Of a DNA stretch of 64,000 bases, positions 15,674 to 23,913 are shown piece by piece. The translations under genes were made by a program, and so were the position numbers. A model generated the notes under the pieces. It did no database searches. It was given only the letters and a program-made list of their open reading frames with translations, and was not told the origin of the DNA. Positions within the stretch are counted from its first letter, which is position 1. The number at the start of each line of letters is the position of its first letter. The stretch is from Paenibacillus pinisoli (GTDB taxonomy: Bacteria > Bacillota > Bacilli > Paenibacillales > Paenibacillaceae), in the NCBI RefSeq assembly GCF_003605435.1, contig NZ_QXQB01000007.1, positions 1 through 64,000 on the forward strand, written 5' to 3'.

Positions 15674-17635
15674 ATGCCAAAGTTTCTAATTAACAGATGG
15701 CACGGCATGCATCATGCGGCGGCGCTTGGCGCCATGGTGCTGATGTCTGCCGTGCTGGCCTGGTTCCAGTGGATCGTCGGCTTGGCCGCTTTTATCGTGA
15801 CAATCGGAATAGCCGTCTACACGTTTTTTGCGGAGCGCGCGTTCCGCAAGGACATGAAGACGTATCTCGGCACGCTCTCGTACCGGGTGAAGAAGGGCGG
15901 CAACGACGTGATCAGCGAGTTGCCGTTCGGCATTATTCTATATAATGAAGAACGCACGGTAGAGTGGCATAATCCGTATATCTCGCAGCTGATGGAGAAG
16001 GACTCCCTGATTGGCGTGCCGCTCACGGAGCTGTTCCCGACGCTCCAGCATGCGAAGGATCGCGAGGGCATAGTCGAAGCGGCGGTCGGTACGCATATGT
16101 ACCAGCTGATCTTTCGGCCCAAGGAGCGCATTCTCTATGTGAAGAACATTACGGACCTCTGGCAGCTCGGCCGCAAGTATGAGGATGAGAAGCTGTCCAT
16201 TGGCGTCGTCATGATCGATAACCTGGAGGAAGTGACGCAGGGACTGGACGATCATCAGCGCGGCACGCTGCTCTCCAAGGTGACGACGGAGATTACGGAG
16301 TGGGCGCAGAAGTACAAGATCTATCTGAAGCGGGTCACATCGGACCGTTTTATTCTGATTACCGACCAGAAGACTCTGCGCCAGCTGGAGCATTCGCGTT
16401 TTGTCATTCTGGATGAAGTGCGGGAGATGACCGGCGAGCAGAAGATTCCGGTCACGCTCAGCATCGGCTTCGCCGCAGGCGCGGAGCAGATCGTCGAGCT
16501 TGGCCAATGGGCGCATATGAGCCTTGATATTGCGCTTGGACGCGGCGGGGATCAGGCGGCGGTCAAGGTAGGCAGCCGCCAGTCGTTCTACGGCGGCAAG
16601 TCCAATGCGGTCGAGAAGCGGACGCGCGTCAGAGCAAGGGTTGTCGCCCATGCGCTGCGCGACTTGATCCGCGAGAGCCATAATGTGGTCATTATGGGCC
16701 ATAAGCTGCCGGATATGGACGCGGTCGGCGCTGCGATCGGCGTGCTGAAGGCGGCTCAGCTGTTCGGCAAGGAAGCCTATATCGTACTGGAGGGAGTCAA
16801 CTCCTCCATCGACAAGATGATGGAGCTGATCCGCGAGGACGAGAAGCTCTCGAAGCGCTTTGTCTCTCCAGAGCAAGCGATGGCGCTGATTACGCCGCAG
16901 TCGCTCGCCATCGTGGTCGATACGCATAAGGCATCGATGGTGAAGGAGCCGAAGCTGCTGACGCTGACGGACCGCATTGTCGTTATCGACCATCATCGCC
17001 GCGGCGAGGAGTTCATCTCCAACGCCATTCTGGTCTACATGGAGCCGTATGCTTCCTCTACATGCGAGCTGGTAACGGAGCTGCTTCAATATATCCACGA
17101 CCGTGTCGTGCTTGATATCCGCGAGGCGACATCGCTGCTCGCGGGCATTACGGTCGACACGAAGAGCTTCTCGCTCCGTACGGGAGCCAGAACGTTCGAA
17201 GCGGCATCCTTCCTGCGCCGCAACGGCGCGGACACGATGATGATCCAGCGCATGCTGCAGGAGGATCTCGAAGGCTATGTGAACAAAGCGGAGATTATCA
17301 AGCATGCGCAGGTGCTGTACGATCATGTCGCCATAGCAGTAGTGGAGGGCGGCAAGGTCAACTCGCAGCTATTGATTGCGCAATCGGCCGATACGCTGCT
17401 GAATATGACTGATATACTGGCTTCGTTCGTGATAGGCGAGAGGCCGGACGGACTGATCGGCATTAGCGCACGCTCGCTTGGCGGCATGAACGTACAGGTC
17501 GTCATGGAACGCATGGGCGGCGGCGGTCATCTGACCAATGCGGCAGCCCAGCTCGAAGGGACTGTCGCAGAGGTAGCGGCCAAGCTGAAGGCCGTGCTTG
17601 AACAAATTGAATCGGAAGAGGGGTTATTCGAATGA
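15674..17635 (+). CDS. gdpP: Cyclic di-AMP phosphodiesterase GdpP
   Basis: A 653-residue membrane-bound enzyme that hydrolyses c-di-AMP to pApA. Order: two N-terminal helices (residues 12-53), a degenerate PAS domain (~70-150), a divergent GGDEF-like domain (~170-300), then DHH/DHHA1. DHH motifs are seen at MGHKLPDMDAVGAA and IDHHRRGEEF, and the DHHA1 motif at GGGGHLTNAAAQ. It overlaps rplI by 4 bases, the conserved gdpP-rplI pair. Confidence 0.96.
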   Translation: MPKFLINRWHGMHHAAALGAMVLMSAVLAWFQWIVGLAAFIVTIGIAVYTFFAERAFRKDMKTYLGTLSYRVKKGGNDVISELPFGIILYNEERTVEWHNPYISQLMEKDSLIGVPLTELFPTLQHAKDREGIVEAAVGTHMYQLIFRPKERILYVKNITDLWQLGRKYEDEKLSIGVVMIDNLEEVTQGLDDHQRGTLLSKVTTEITEWAQKYKIYLKRVTSDRFILITDQKTLRQLEHSRFVILDEVREMTGEQKIPVTLSIGFAAGAEQIVELGQWAHMSLDIALGRGGDQAAVKVGSRQSFYGGKSNAVEKRTRVRARVVAHALRDLIRESHNVVIMGHKLPDMDAVGAAIGVLKAAQLFGKEAYIVLEGVNSSIDKMMELIREDEKLSKRFVSPEQAMALITPQSLAIVVDTHKASMVKEPKLLTLTDRIVVIDHHRRGEEFISNAILVYMEPYASSTCELVTELLQYIHDRVVLDIREATSLLAGITVDTKSFSLRTGARTFEAASFLRRNGADTMMIQRMLQEDLEGYVNKAEIIKHAQVLYDHVAIAVVEGGKVNSQLLIAQSADTLLNMTDILASFVIGERPDGLIGISARSLGGMNVQVVMERMGGGGHLTNAAAQLEGTVAEVAAKLKAVLEQIESEEGLFE

Positions 17636-18075
17636 AAGTAATCTTCTTGCAAGACGTGAAGGGCCAAGGGAAAAAGGGCCAAGTAAAGGATCTGTCCGAG
17701 GGCTACGTGCGCAACTTCCTGCTGCCGAAAGGCCTGGCGAAGCTGGCTTCGGACGGCAACCTGAAGACGCTTGAGGTTCAGACGGCTTCCGAAGAGAAGC
17801 GCAAGCAGAAAGAAAAGGAAGATGCGCAAGCGCTCGGCAAGCGCCTGGAAGAGATGACGGTTGTCGTGAAGGCGAAAGCCGGAGAAGGCGGCCGCTTGTT
17901 CGGCGCCATCACCAGCAAGCAGATCGCCGAAGCATTGGCGGCCAAAGGCATCAAGATCGATAAGCGCAAAATCGAGCTGGATGAGCCGATCCGTACGCTG
18001 GGCGTAACCCAAGTTCCGGTGAAGCTGCATCCTGACGTGAAAGCGAAGCTGAACGTACAGACGGCTGAGGAATAA
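17632..18075 (+). CDS. rplI: 50S ribosomal protein L9
   Basis: A 147-residue L9: N-terminal RNA-binding domain (MKVIFLQDVKGQGKKGQVKDLSEGYVRNFLLPKGLA), a long connecting helix (~residues 45-75) and a C-terminal domain ending in VKLHPDVKAKLNVQTAEE. The ATG is within the gdpP stop (ATGA), so translation is coupled. Confidence 0.98.
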   Translation: MKVIFLQDVKGQGKKGQVKDLSEGYVRNFLLPKGLAKLASDGNLKTLEVQTASEEKRKQKEKEDAQALGKRLEEMTVVVKAKAGEGGRLFGAITSKQIAEALAAKGIKIDKRKIELDEPIRTLGVTQVPVKLHPDVKAKLNVQTAEE

Positions 18076-18160
18076 TGCTGGGTTTATATATTCATGTTTA
18101 ATTGAAAGCCATCGGCTATGAATGGCTTGCATGCATAAAAAGGCTCGGCGCGCGGGCACG

Positions 18161-18290
18161 TGCGGAGAGAGGGGATTGTTCCGGAGAAACGAAGTGTTCG
18201 CCTTTGTAGACGGATTCTAACCGCTTAGCGGTTTAGGGGAATGGGAGAATCCGTCTACAACAGCGATCGGAGGAATGATCCCCTCTCGCA
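18161..18290. ncRNA. Long structured element between rplI and dnaB
   Basis: About 130 bases fold into one long hairpin. The outer arms GAGAGGGGATTGTTCC and GGAATGATCCCCTCTC (right arm 18272-18287) pair with two G-T wobbles. The inner arms at 18204-18218 and 18246-18260 are a perfect 15-bp inverted repeat. Within them AACCGC (18219-18224) and GCGGTT (18228-18233) make a small hairpin, leaving about 12 unpaired bases. No open frame or T-tract follows. It could be a structured RNA, a processing/attenuation site for dnaB, or a miniature inverted-repeat element. Confidence 0.6.
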
Positions 18291-18358
18291 GCGTTTACGC
18301 CAAGCTATTTGATTTTGCCTATTTTAGCGATGTATATAAATGAAAGGAGAGGCGCACG

Positions 18359-19720
18359 ATGAGTATGGAGCCGATGTTCGACCGGGTTCCGCCGCAAAAC
18401 ATGGAAGCGGAGCAAGCGGTCATCGGTGCGATTCTGCTTCAGCCGGAAGCGTTGATTACGGCGATGGAGCGGGTTCGGAGCGAGGATTTCTACAGCAGCG
18501 GACATCAACAAATATATGAAGCCATGATTGAGCTGGGCGAGAACAGCCAGCCGGTCGATCTAGTCACCCTTACCGCGCATCTCCAGGATCAAGGGCTGCT
18601 GGAGGAGATCGGCGGCGTAAGCTACTTAGCGAAGCTGGCTAATGCCGTTCCTACAGCGGCGAACGTCGATTATTACGCCCAGATCGTTGAAGAGAAGTCG
18701 ATGCTGCGGCGCCTCATACGCACAGCAACCAATATTGTTACCGATGGTTATGCCAATGCTGAGGATGTCGGCACTTTGCTGGGCGATGCGGAGAAGAAGA
18801 TTCTCGAAATCTCCAACCGCCGGTCCAGCAGCGGGTTTATCTCCATCCGGGACGTATTGATGGAAGTATTCGAGAAGGTCGAGTTCCTCTATGCCAACAA
18901 AGGCGGCACGTCAGGCATTCCGTCGGGCTTCGTCGATCTCGACCGCATGACGGCGGGCTTCCAGCGAAGCGACTTGATTATTGTCGCGGCGCGTCCTTCC
19001 GTAGGCAAGACCGCCTTCGCGCTGAATGTGGCCCAGAACGTGGGCGTCAGGGCGAAGGAGACCGTCGCGATCTTCTCTCTGGAGATGTCCGCGGCGCAGC
19101 TGGTGCAGCGGATGATCTGCGCAGAGGCCAACGTCGATGCGACGCGCATGCGGACAGGCAGCCTCGAAGGAGACGATTGGGAGAAGCTGACCATGGCGAT
19201 TGGCGCCTTGTCGGAAGCGCAGGTCTACATTGACGATACTCCTGGCATCACCGTCGCCGATATTCGCGCGAAGTGCCGGAGACTGAAGAAGGAACGCGGA
19301 CTTGGCATGATTCTGATCGACTACTTGCAGCTCATTCAGGGACGCGGCAAGGCGGGCGAGAACCGCCAGCAGGAAGTATCCGAGATTTCCCGTACGCTGA
19401 AGCAGATTGCGCGTGAGCTGGAAGTTCCCGTGATCGCGCTGTCGCAGCTCAGCCGGGGCGTTGAGCAGCGGCAGGACAAGCGTCCGATGATGTCCGACCT
19501 CCGGGAATCCGGCTCGATCGAGCAGGATGCCGATATCGTAGCGTTCCTGTACCGGGACGACTACTATGACAAGGAATCGGAGAAGAAGAATATCATCGAG
19601 ATTATTATTGCCAAGCAGCGTAACGGACCTGTAGGCACCGTCGAGCTGGTCTTCCTCAAAAACTACAATAAATTCGTAAGCTTGGACCGAACCCATCAGG
19701 ATCCGTCACAAGCCTCGTAA
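18359..19720 (+). CDS. dnaB: Replicative DNA helicase
   Basis: A 453-residue hexameric fork helicase (called DnaC in B. subtilis). The N-terminal domain (residues 1-150) starts DRVPPQNMEAEQAVIGA. The RecA-like core has Walker A RPSVGKTAF, Walker B MILIDYLQL and the DLRESGSIEQDADIV block. AAAGGAGAGG precedes the ATG. It follows rplI, the usual order in this group. Its stop codon touches the first PurBox of purA. Confidence 0.98.
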   Translation: MSMEPMFDRVPPQNMEAEQAVIGAILLQPEALITAMERVRSEDFYSSGHQQIYEAMIELGENSQPVDLVTLTAHLQDQGLLEEIGGVSYLAKLANAVPTAANVDYYAQIVEEKSMLRRLIRTATNIVTDGYANAEDVGTLLGDAEKKILEISNRRSSSGFISIRDVLMEVFEKVEFLYANKGGTSGIPSGFVDLDRMTAGFQRSDLIIVAARPSVGKTAFALNVAQNVGVRAKETVAIFSLEMSAAQLVQRMICAEANVDATRMRTGSLEGDDWEKLTMAIGALSEAQVYIDDTPGITVADIRAKCRRLKKERGLGMILIDYLQLIQGRGKAGENRQQEVSEISRTLKQIARELEVPVIALSQLSRGVEQRQDKRPMMSDLRESGSIEQDADIVAFLYRDDYYDKESEKKNIIEIIIAKQRNGPVGTVELVFLKNYNKFVSLDRTHQDPSQAS

Positions 19721-19763
19721 TATCCGAACAATTGCATGGGGCACTGTGCAATTGTTCGTTTTT
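19720..19763. promoter_or_regulatory. PurR operator (two PurBoxes) upstream of purA
   Basis: Box 1, ATATCCGAACAAT (19720-19732), matches the remembered PurBox consensus AWWWCCGAACWWT exactly. Box 2, on the minus strand (19763-19751), reads AAAAACGAACAAT with one mismatch. The 14-mers centred on CGAA/TTCG are 16 bases apart, as known for Bacillus PurR. The pair ends just before the purA -35 box. The same inverted repeat, followed by TTTTT, can also form the dnaB terminator hairpin (19725-19763). Confidence 0.75.
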
Positions 19764-19766
19764 CGT

Positions 19767-19795
19767 TTGACTTCTGCGGGTGAGACTGCTACACT
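19767..19795 (+). promoter_or_regulatory. purA promoter
   Basis: TTGACT (19767-19772), 17 bases, TACACT (19790-19795). The leader carries a hairpin CGATGTT-CGAA-AACATCG (about 19853-19870) immediately upstream of the ribosome binding site GGGGG. Confidence 0.65.
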
Positions 19796-19885
19796 AATAA
19801 TGCTGTCTTCTGGCGAGCGCCGCGTTAAAGGAGCTGCAGGGACGGTAATTTTCGATGTTCGAAAACATCGGACGGGGGTATGATT

Positions 19886-21172
19886 ATGTCTACGGTAGTT
19901 GTAGTCGGTACGCAGTGGGGAGACGAAGGGAAAGGCAAAATCACCGACTTCCTAGCAGAGGGAGCTGACGTTGTTGCTCGTTACCAAGGAGGAAACAACG
20001 CCGGACACACCATTCTCATCGATAACAAAAAGTATAAGCTGACGATGATTCCATCGGGCATCTTTAACCATGATAAAACTTGCGTCATCGGCAACGGAAT
20101 GGTTATCAATCCGGCTGCGCTGATCGACGAAATTAACTATATTCATGAAAACGGCTTTTCGACAACCAATCTCAAAATCAGCGACCGCGCGCATGTCATC
20201 ATGCCGTATCACCTGGTGCTTGATGCATTGGAAGAAGACCGCAAAGGCGACAACAAAATCGGTACGACACGCAAAGGCATCGGCCCTTGCTATATGGACA
20301 AAGCAGCACGCAACGGCATCCGCATCAGCGATCTGATGGACGCGGAAGAGTTCGAAGCGCGCGTACGCAGCGTCATCATAGAGAAGAACAACCTGATCCA
20401 GCAAGTGTACGGCGGCGAGCCGCTGGACGCTGACGGAATCGTTAGCGACTACCTGGGCTATGCAGAGATTCTGCGTCCATACGTGACAGACACATCCGTT
20501 GTCTTGAACGACGCGATTGATGAAGGCAAGAAAGTATTGTTCGAAGGCGCGCAAGGCGTCATGCTGGACATCGACCAAGGCACTTATCCGTTCGTTACAT
20601 CGTCGAACCCGTCCGCAGGCGGCGTCTGCATCGGTTCCGGCGTAGGCCCGTCCAAGATTCAACAGGTGATCGGCGTAGCGAAGGCTTACACGACGCGTGT
20701 AGGCGACGGTCCGTTCCCGACGGAGCAAGACAATGAAATCGGCCAAATCATCCGTGACAAAGGCCATGAATACGGCACAGTAACAGGCCGTCCGCGCCGT
20801 GTAGGCTGGTTTGACACGGTTGTCGTCCGCCACGCGCGCCGCGTCAGCGGCATTACGGGCCTGTCCCTGAACTCGCTGGACGTACTCACAGGTCTGGACA
20901 CTGTGAAAATTTGCACGGGCTACAAGTACCGCGGCGAAGTGATTGAGCATTATCCGGCAAGCCTGAAGATGCTGTCGGAGTGCGAAGCGGTGTATGAGGA
21001 GTATCCGGGCTGGTCGGAGGACATCTCCGGCGCGAAGAAGCTGGAGGACCTTCCTCAGAACACGCTGAACTACTTGAACCGCGTCTCCGAGCTTACAGGC
21101 ATTCCAATCGCCATCTTCTCGGTCGGCCGCAACCGCGAGCAGACGAATCCGGTTCGTCCAATCTACGAATAG
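19886..21172 (+). CDS. purA: Adenylosuccinate synthetase
   Basis: A 428-residue enzyme converting IMP, aspartate and GTP to adenylosuccinate, the first committed AMP step. Motifs: STVVVVGTQWGDEGKGK (GTP loop with catalytic Asp), NAGHTI, GTTRKGIGPCY, and TGRPRRVGWFD. ATG 19886 gives the family start MSTVVVV with GGGGG 8 bases upstream; ATG 19880 would add two residues. The upstream PurR operator predicts purine-responsive repression. Confidence 0.97.
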   Translation: MSTVVVVGTQWGDEGKGKITDFLAEGADVVARYQGGNNAGHTILIDNKKYKLTMIPSGIFNHDKTCVIGNGMVINPAALIDEINYIHENGFSTTNLKISDRAHVIMPYHLVLDALEEDRKGDNKIGTTRKGIGPCYMDKAARNGIRISDLMDAEEFEARVRSVIIEKNNLIQQVYGGEPLDADGIVSDYLGYAEILRPYVTDTSVVLNDAIDEGKKVLFEGAQGVMLDIDQGTYPFVTSSNPSAGGVCIGSGVGPSKIQQVIGVAKAYTTRVGDGPFPTEQDNEIGQIIRDKGHEYGTVTGRPRRVGWFDTVVVRHARRVSGITGLSLNSLDVLTGLDTVKICTGYKYRGEVIEHYPASLKMLSECEAVYEEYPGWSEDISGAKKLEDLPQNTLNYLNRVSELTGIPIAIFSVGRNREQTNPVRPIYE

Positions 21173-21187
21173 AATATCTGGCAATCA

Positions 21188-21221
21188 AGCGCTTCGGAGC
21201 GATCCGGGGCGCTATTTTTTT
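21188..21221 (+). terminator. Probable purA terminator
   Basis: AGCGC...GCGCT arms with additional internal pairs, followed by seven T residues, 15 bases after the purA stop. Confidence 0.65.
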
Positions 21222-21299
21222 GCCTGGCCCAGCCTTAGCAGGAATGCCTCTCTCAATCCTTGACCATAATGATAGATAACGGATAGGAGTTGAGGGAGA

Positions 21300-21923
21300 A
21301 TGGTGTGGAAGAGTTTGGCGTGGATCGGCAAGATCGTGGCGGCGGGGTTGATCCTCAGCTTTCTGTCGATCTGGACGACGGGGTATATTGTGACCAGCTA
21401 TGTCGAATCGGTGCTGAAGCAGTTCGAGCTGCCGGTGGAGGTTCCGCCTATGGCTATGTCAGGCGTATGGGGCAAGCTGTGGGGCAGCGATCCCCTGCTG
21501 GCATCGGATGTAGAGCCGGAGCAAGAAACCGGCAGCGCGAATAACGGACAGGATCCGGATACGAAGGAAGTGTTCGGCGGAATCGAGGAGGGACCAGGCG
21601 CTGGAAGCGGCGAGAATGGCGAACCGTCAAGCGGAGTGCCGGAAGGAACGGGCCAGACGGATGAGGAGAAAGGAACAGGCGCGGGAGCTGAGGTGTCCAC
21701 TGACGATATCGAGTCGGCGAAGGATGATATGAGTGAAGAGGATAAGTCGCTATTGTTCGAATTATTAATGACGAAGCTGCCTCCGGAGTCCTGGCTGCAA
21801 ATCTCTGAATATATGGAGGGAGGACTTACGGATCAGGAGCTGACGAGCATTCAACAGATTATGGCACAGCATCTCGACAAGCCGGAATATGAGCAAATGA
21901 TGGAGATTCTGAAAAAATATTAA
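21300..21923 (+). CDS. Membrane-anchored hypothetical protein
   Basis: A 207-residue protein of unknown function. Residues 8-30 are a single membrane segment. Residues ~60-135 are a low-complexity Gly/Glu/Ser/Pro-rich linker. Residues ~140-207 are a compact, acidic and helical domain (EEDKSLLFELLMTKLPPESW ... LTSIQQIMAQHLDKPEYEQMMEIL). It sits between purA and the M23 gene and may be lineage-specific. Start support (GAGGGAGA, AGGAG) is moderate. Confidence 0.75.
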   Translation: MVWKSLAWIGKIVAAGLILSFLSIWTTGYIVTSYVESVLKQFELPVEVPPMAMSGVWGKLWGSDPLLASDVEPEQETGSANNGQDPDTKEVFGGIEEGPGAGSGENGEPSSGVPEGTGQTDEEKGTGAGAEVSTDDIESAKDDMSEEDKSLLFELLMTKLPPESWLQISEYMEGGLTDQELTSIQQIMAQHLDKPEYEQMMEILKKY

Positions 21924-21945
21924 TATTACGTTATCATGGCAAAGG

Positions 21946-21975
21946 TTGCCCCTATTGTTAAGGCTGTGATAAAGT
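21946..21975 (+). promoter_or_regulatory. Candidate WalR box in the M23 promoter
   Basis: TGTTAA-GGCTG-TGATAA (21956-21972) fits the WalR consensus TGTWAH-N5-TGTWAH with one mismatch. It overlaps the probable -10 region (TAAAGT, with TTGCCC as a weak -35), 90 bases upstream of the peptidase gene and 2 kb from walR. Confidence 0.4.
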
Positions 21976-22063
21976 ATTAGGCGAGTGATCCGACGGGAGA
22001 ATTCGTCTTTTTTCTGTTTGGAACTCGCAAATCTCTCAGCAGAAGTGCGAAAAGGAGACTATC

Positions 22064-23653
22064 ATGACCGGTTTCAGGGACATGAGTCGTATAAAGAAAG
22101 TATGGGAGCGGACAACTCAGTACTTTCGTCGTACAGACTCGCAAGACTTGATAGGGAAGACCGAGCAACAAGCGGCTGACGTGATCGTATCTACCCCACT
22201 TTGGCGGAAGAAGTCGACGCAGCTGATCGGAGGGGCGGCAGTTCTGCTCACGGTTGCTGGTATTATCGGCTATCAACAATATACGCAGTACGTTGAACGC
22301 AATACATTCGAATTCTATCATGTATATATGAATGGCGAAGCAGTAGGCACGATAGAGAACCCTGGCGCGGTAGATCAATTGATCAGCGCGGCCACAACGA
22401 AAGTGCAGCAAGCGAATCCGGACGTTACGATGGTCCTGGATGCAGGTGATATTACATACGAAAGCGACAGTGCCTTTAAGGCGGTTCCAGAGACGGAGTC
22501 GACGCTCGCTAAGCTGGAGAGTATGTTCACATCCCATGCAGTAGGCGTAGAAGTGAAGATTGACGGCAAGGTGATCGGTGTCGTGAAGGATCAAGCGACA
22601 GCGGACAGCATCCTGAAGCGCGTTCAGAGCAAGTTCGCTCCAGAGCTCGCTGCAGCGGCCAAGGGCTCGAAGACGGTAACGACGCTATCCTACAACAAGG
22701 ACGGCAAAGTCGAAGCGGCGGAGACCGAGGATGCCAAGGAGCATACGGAGCCGGGCAGAGTGGTAACGGAAGTATCGTTCGTAGAGGAAGTGCAGGTAGC
22801 TAGCGTCGATATCGCCCCGACAGAAATTGCCGAAGGCGAGGACATCTACAAGAAGATTATCGACGGCAGCACGAAGCCTACCAAATATATCGTGCAAGCA
22901 GGCGATTGCATCGGCTGTATCGCACAGAAATTCGATATTTCCCCTCAAGTGATCTACGAGAACAACCCGTGGATCCAGGATGATCGTATTACCGTCGGCG
23001 ACGAGCTTGATCTGACTGTGCTCCAGCCGGAATTGACGGTTCGAACAGTCGAGAGCGTGGTTGAGCTGGAGAAGATTGCCGCTCCTGTAGAGGTTCGCAA
23101 GAACGATAAGATCAGAGTCGGCGAATCGAAGATCATCAGACAAGGTGTCGAAGGCACCCAGCGTCTGACCTATGAGATTGTGAAGCAGAACGGTTATGTA
23201 CTAACCGAAGAGTTGATGAATAAAGAAGTAATTGTAGAGCCAATCTCGGAGATTGTGGAGAAAGGCACGATGGTTGTACTCGGCGAAGGGACAGGCAAGT
23301 TCTCCATCCCGGTCAAGAACTACCGCATTACGAGCACGTATGGCCAGCGTTGGGGCCGATTGCATTCCGGCATCGACTTCATTGGCAATAAGCGCATTCT
23401 GGCTTCCGACTCCGGCGTCGTCGAATATGTCGGATCGAGAACAGGCACAGGCAAGACGATTATCATTAACCATCAGAATGGCTTCAAGACGCTGTACGGA
23501 CATCTTAACTCGTACAACGTTAAGAAGGGCGAGAAAGTACAGAAGGGCGACCAGATCGGCGTAATGGGCAACACGGGCAATTCCACTGGCACGCATCTGC
23601 ACTTCGAAATCCACAAGAACGGCGTACCTCAGAATCCGATGAAGTACTTATAA
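22064..23653 (+). CDS. M23 peptidoglycan endopeptidase, LysM-G5
   Basis: A 529-residue surface-located hydrolase. An N-terminal cytoplasmic stretch and membrane segment (residues ~52-70) precede a stalk, a LysM domain (~275-322: YIVQAGDCIGCIAQKF), a G5 domain (~325-400) and the LytM/M23 zinc peptidase domain (~415-529). The peptidase motifs are RLHSGIDF and GTHLHFEIH. It cleaves peptide cross-links in peptidoglycan. The LysM contains two cysteines (CIGC), which is unusual. Lying next to walRK, it is a plausible WalR target. Confidence 0.92.
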   Translation: MTGFRDMSRIKKVWERTTQYFRRTDSQDLIGKTEQQAADVIVSTPLWRKKSTQLIGGAAVLLTVAGIIGYQQYTQYVERNTFEFYHVYMNGEAVGTIENPGAVDQLISAATTKVQQANPDVTMVLDAGDITYESDSAFKAVPETESTLAKLESMFTSHAVGVEVKIDGKVIGVVKDQATADSILKRVQSKFAPELAAAAKGSKTVTTLSYNKDGKVEAAETEDAKEHTEPGRVVTEVSFVEEVQVASVDIAPTEIAEGEDIYKKIIDGSTKPTKYIVQAGDCIGCIAQKFDISPQVIYENNPWIQDDRITVGDELDLTVLQPELTVRTVESVVELEKIAAPVEVRKNDKIRVGESKIIRQGVEGTQRLTYEIVKQNGYVLTEELMNKEVIVEPISEIVEKGTMVVLGEGTGKFSIPVKNYRITSTYGQRWGRLHSGIDFIGNKRILASDSGVVEYVGSRTGTGKTIIINHQNGFKTLYGHLNSYNVKKGEKVQKGDQIGVMGNTGNSTGTHLHFEIHKNGVPQNPMKYL

Positions 23654-23687
23654 TATACCTTTTAAGCATGGCATAACAATGGCAAAG

Positions 23688-23729
23688 AAGCATGGCTTGG
23701 ACGAGAGGTCCGGGCTGTGCTTTTTTTTT
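23688..23729 (+). terminator. Terminator of M23 gene
   Basis: A ~14-bp stem with GAGA loop (AGCATGGCTTGGAC against GGTCCGGGCTGTGCT) followed by nine T residues. Confidence 0.9.
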
Positions 23730-23845
23730 CGATATTAGATAAACGTACGAACTCCCTTTATAGTTGCTTCATAAATCATAATTTCGGCCGAAAAATGCAA
23801 TCCAATTTATGGGCGCGCGATTGCCTCTGCAATCGGAAGTTTAGA

Positions 23846-23876
23846 TTGTGTAGGCTGCGCCCCGGTATGTTAGAAT
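23846..23876 (+). promoter_or_regulatory. Probable walR operon promoter
   Basis: TAGAAT (23871-23876) is preceded by TGT, giving an extended -10. TTGTGT (23846-23851) is a candidate -35 with a long 19-base spacer. Confidence 0.4.
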
Positions 23877-23913
23877 AGAGTCATAACTAGGACTAGCGAC
23901 AGGCGGTGTAACG

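Noticed and set aside
15938..17326. Long open frame (462 codons) antisense to gdpP
   Set aside because: It is an exact shadow of a well-conserved gene with high GC at third positions; no ribosome binding site and no protein-like motifs.
19952..21184. Long open frame (410 codons) antisense to purA
   Set aside because: Shadow of purA caused by codon bias; no start signal or family resemblance.
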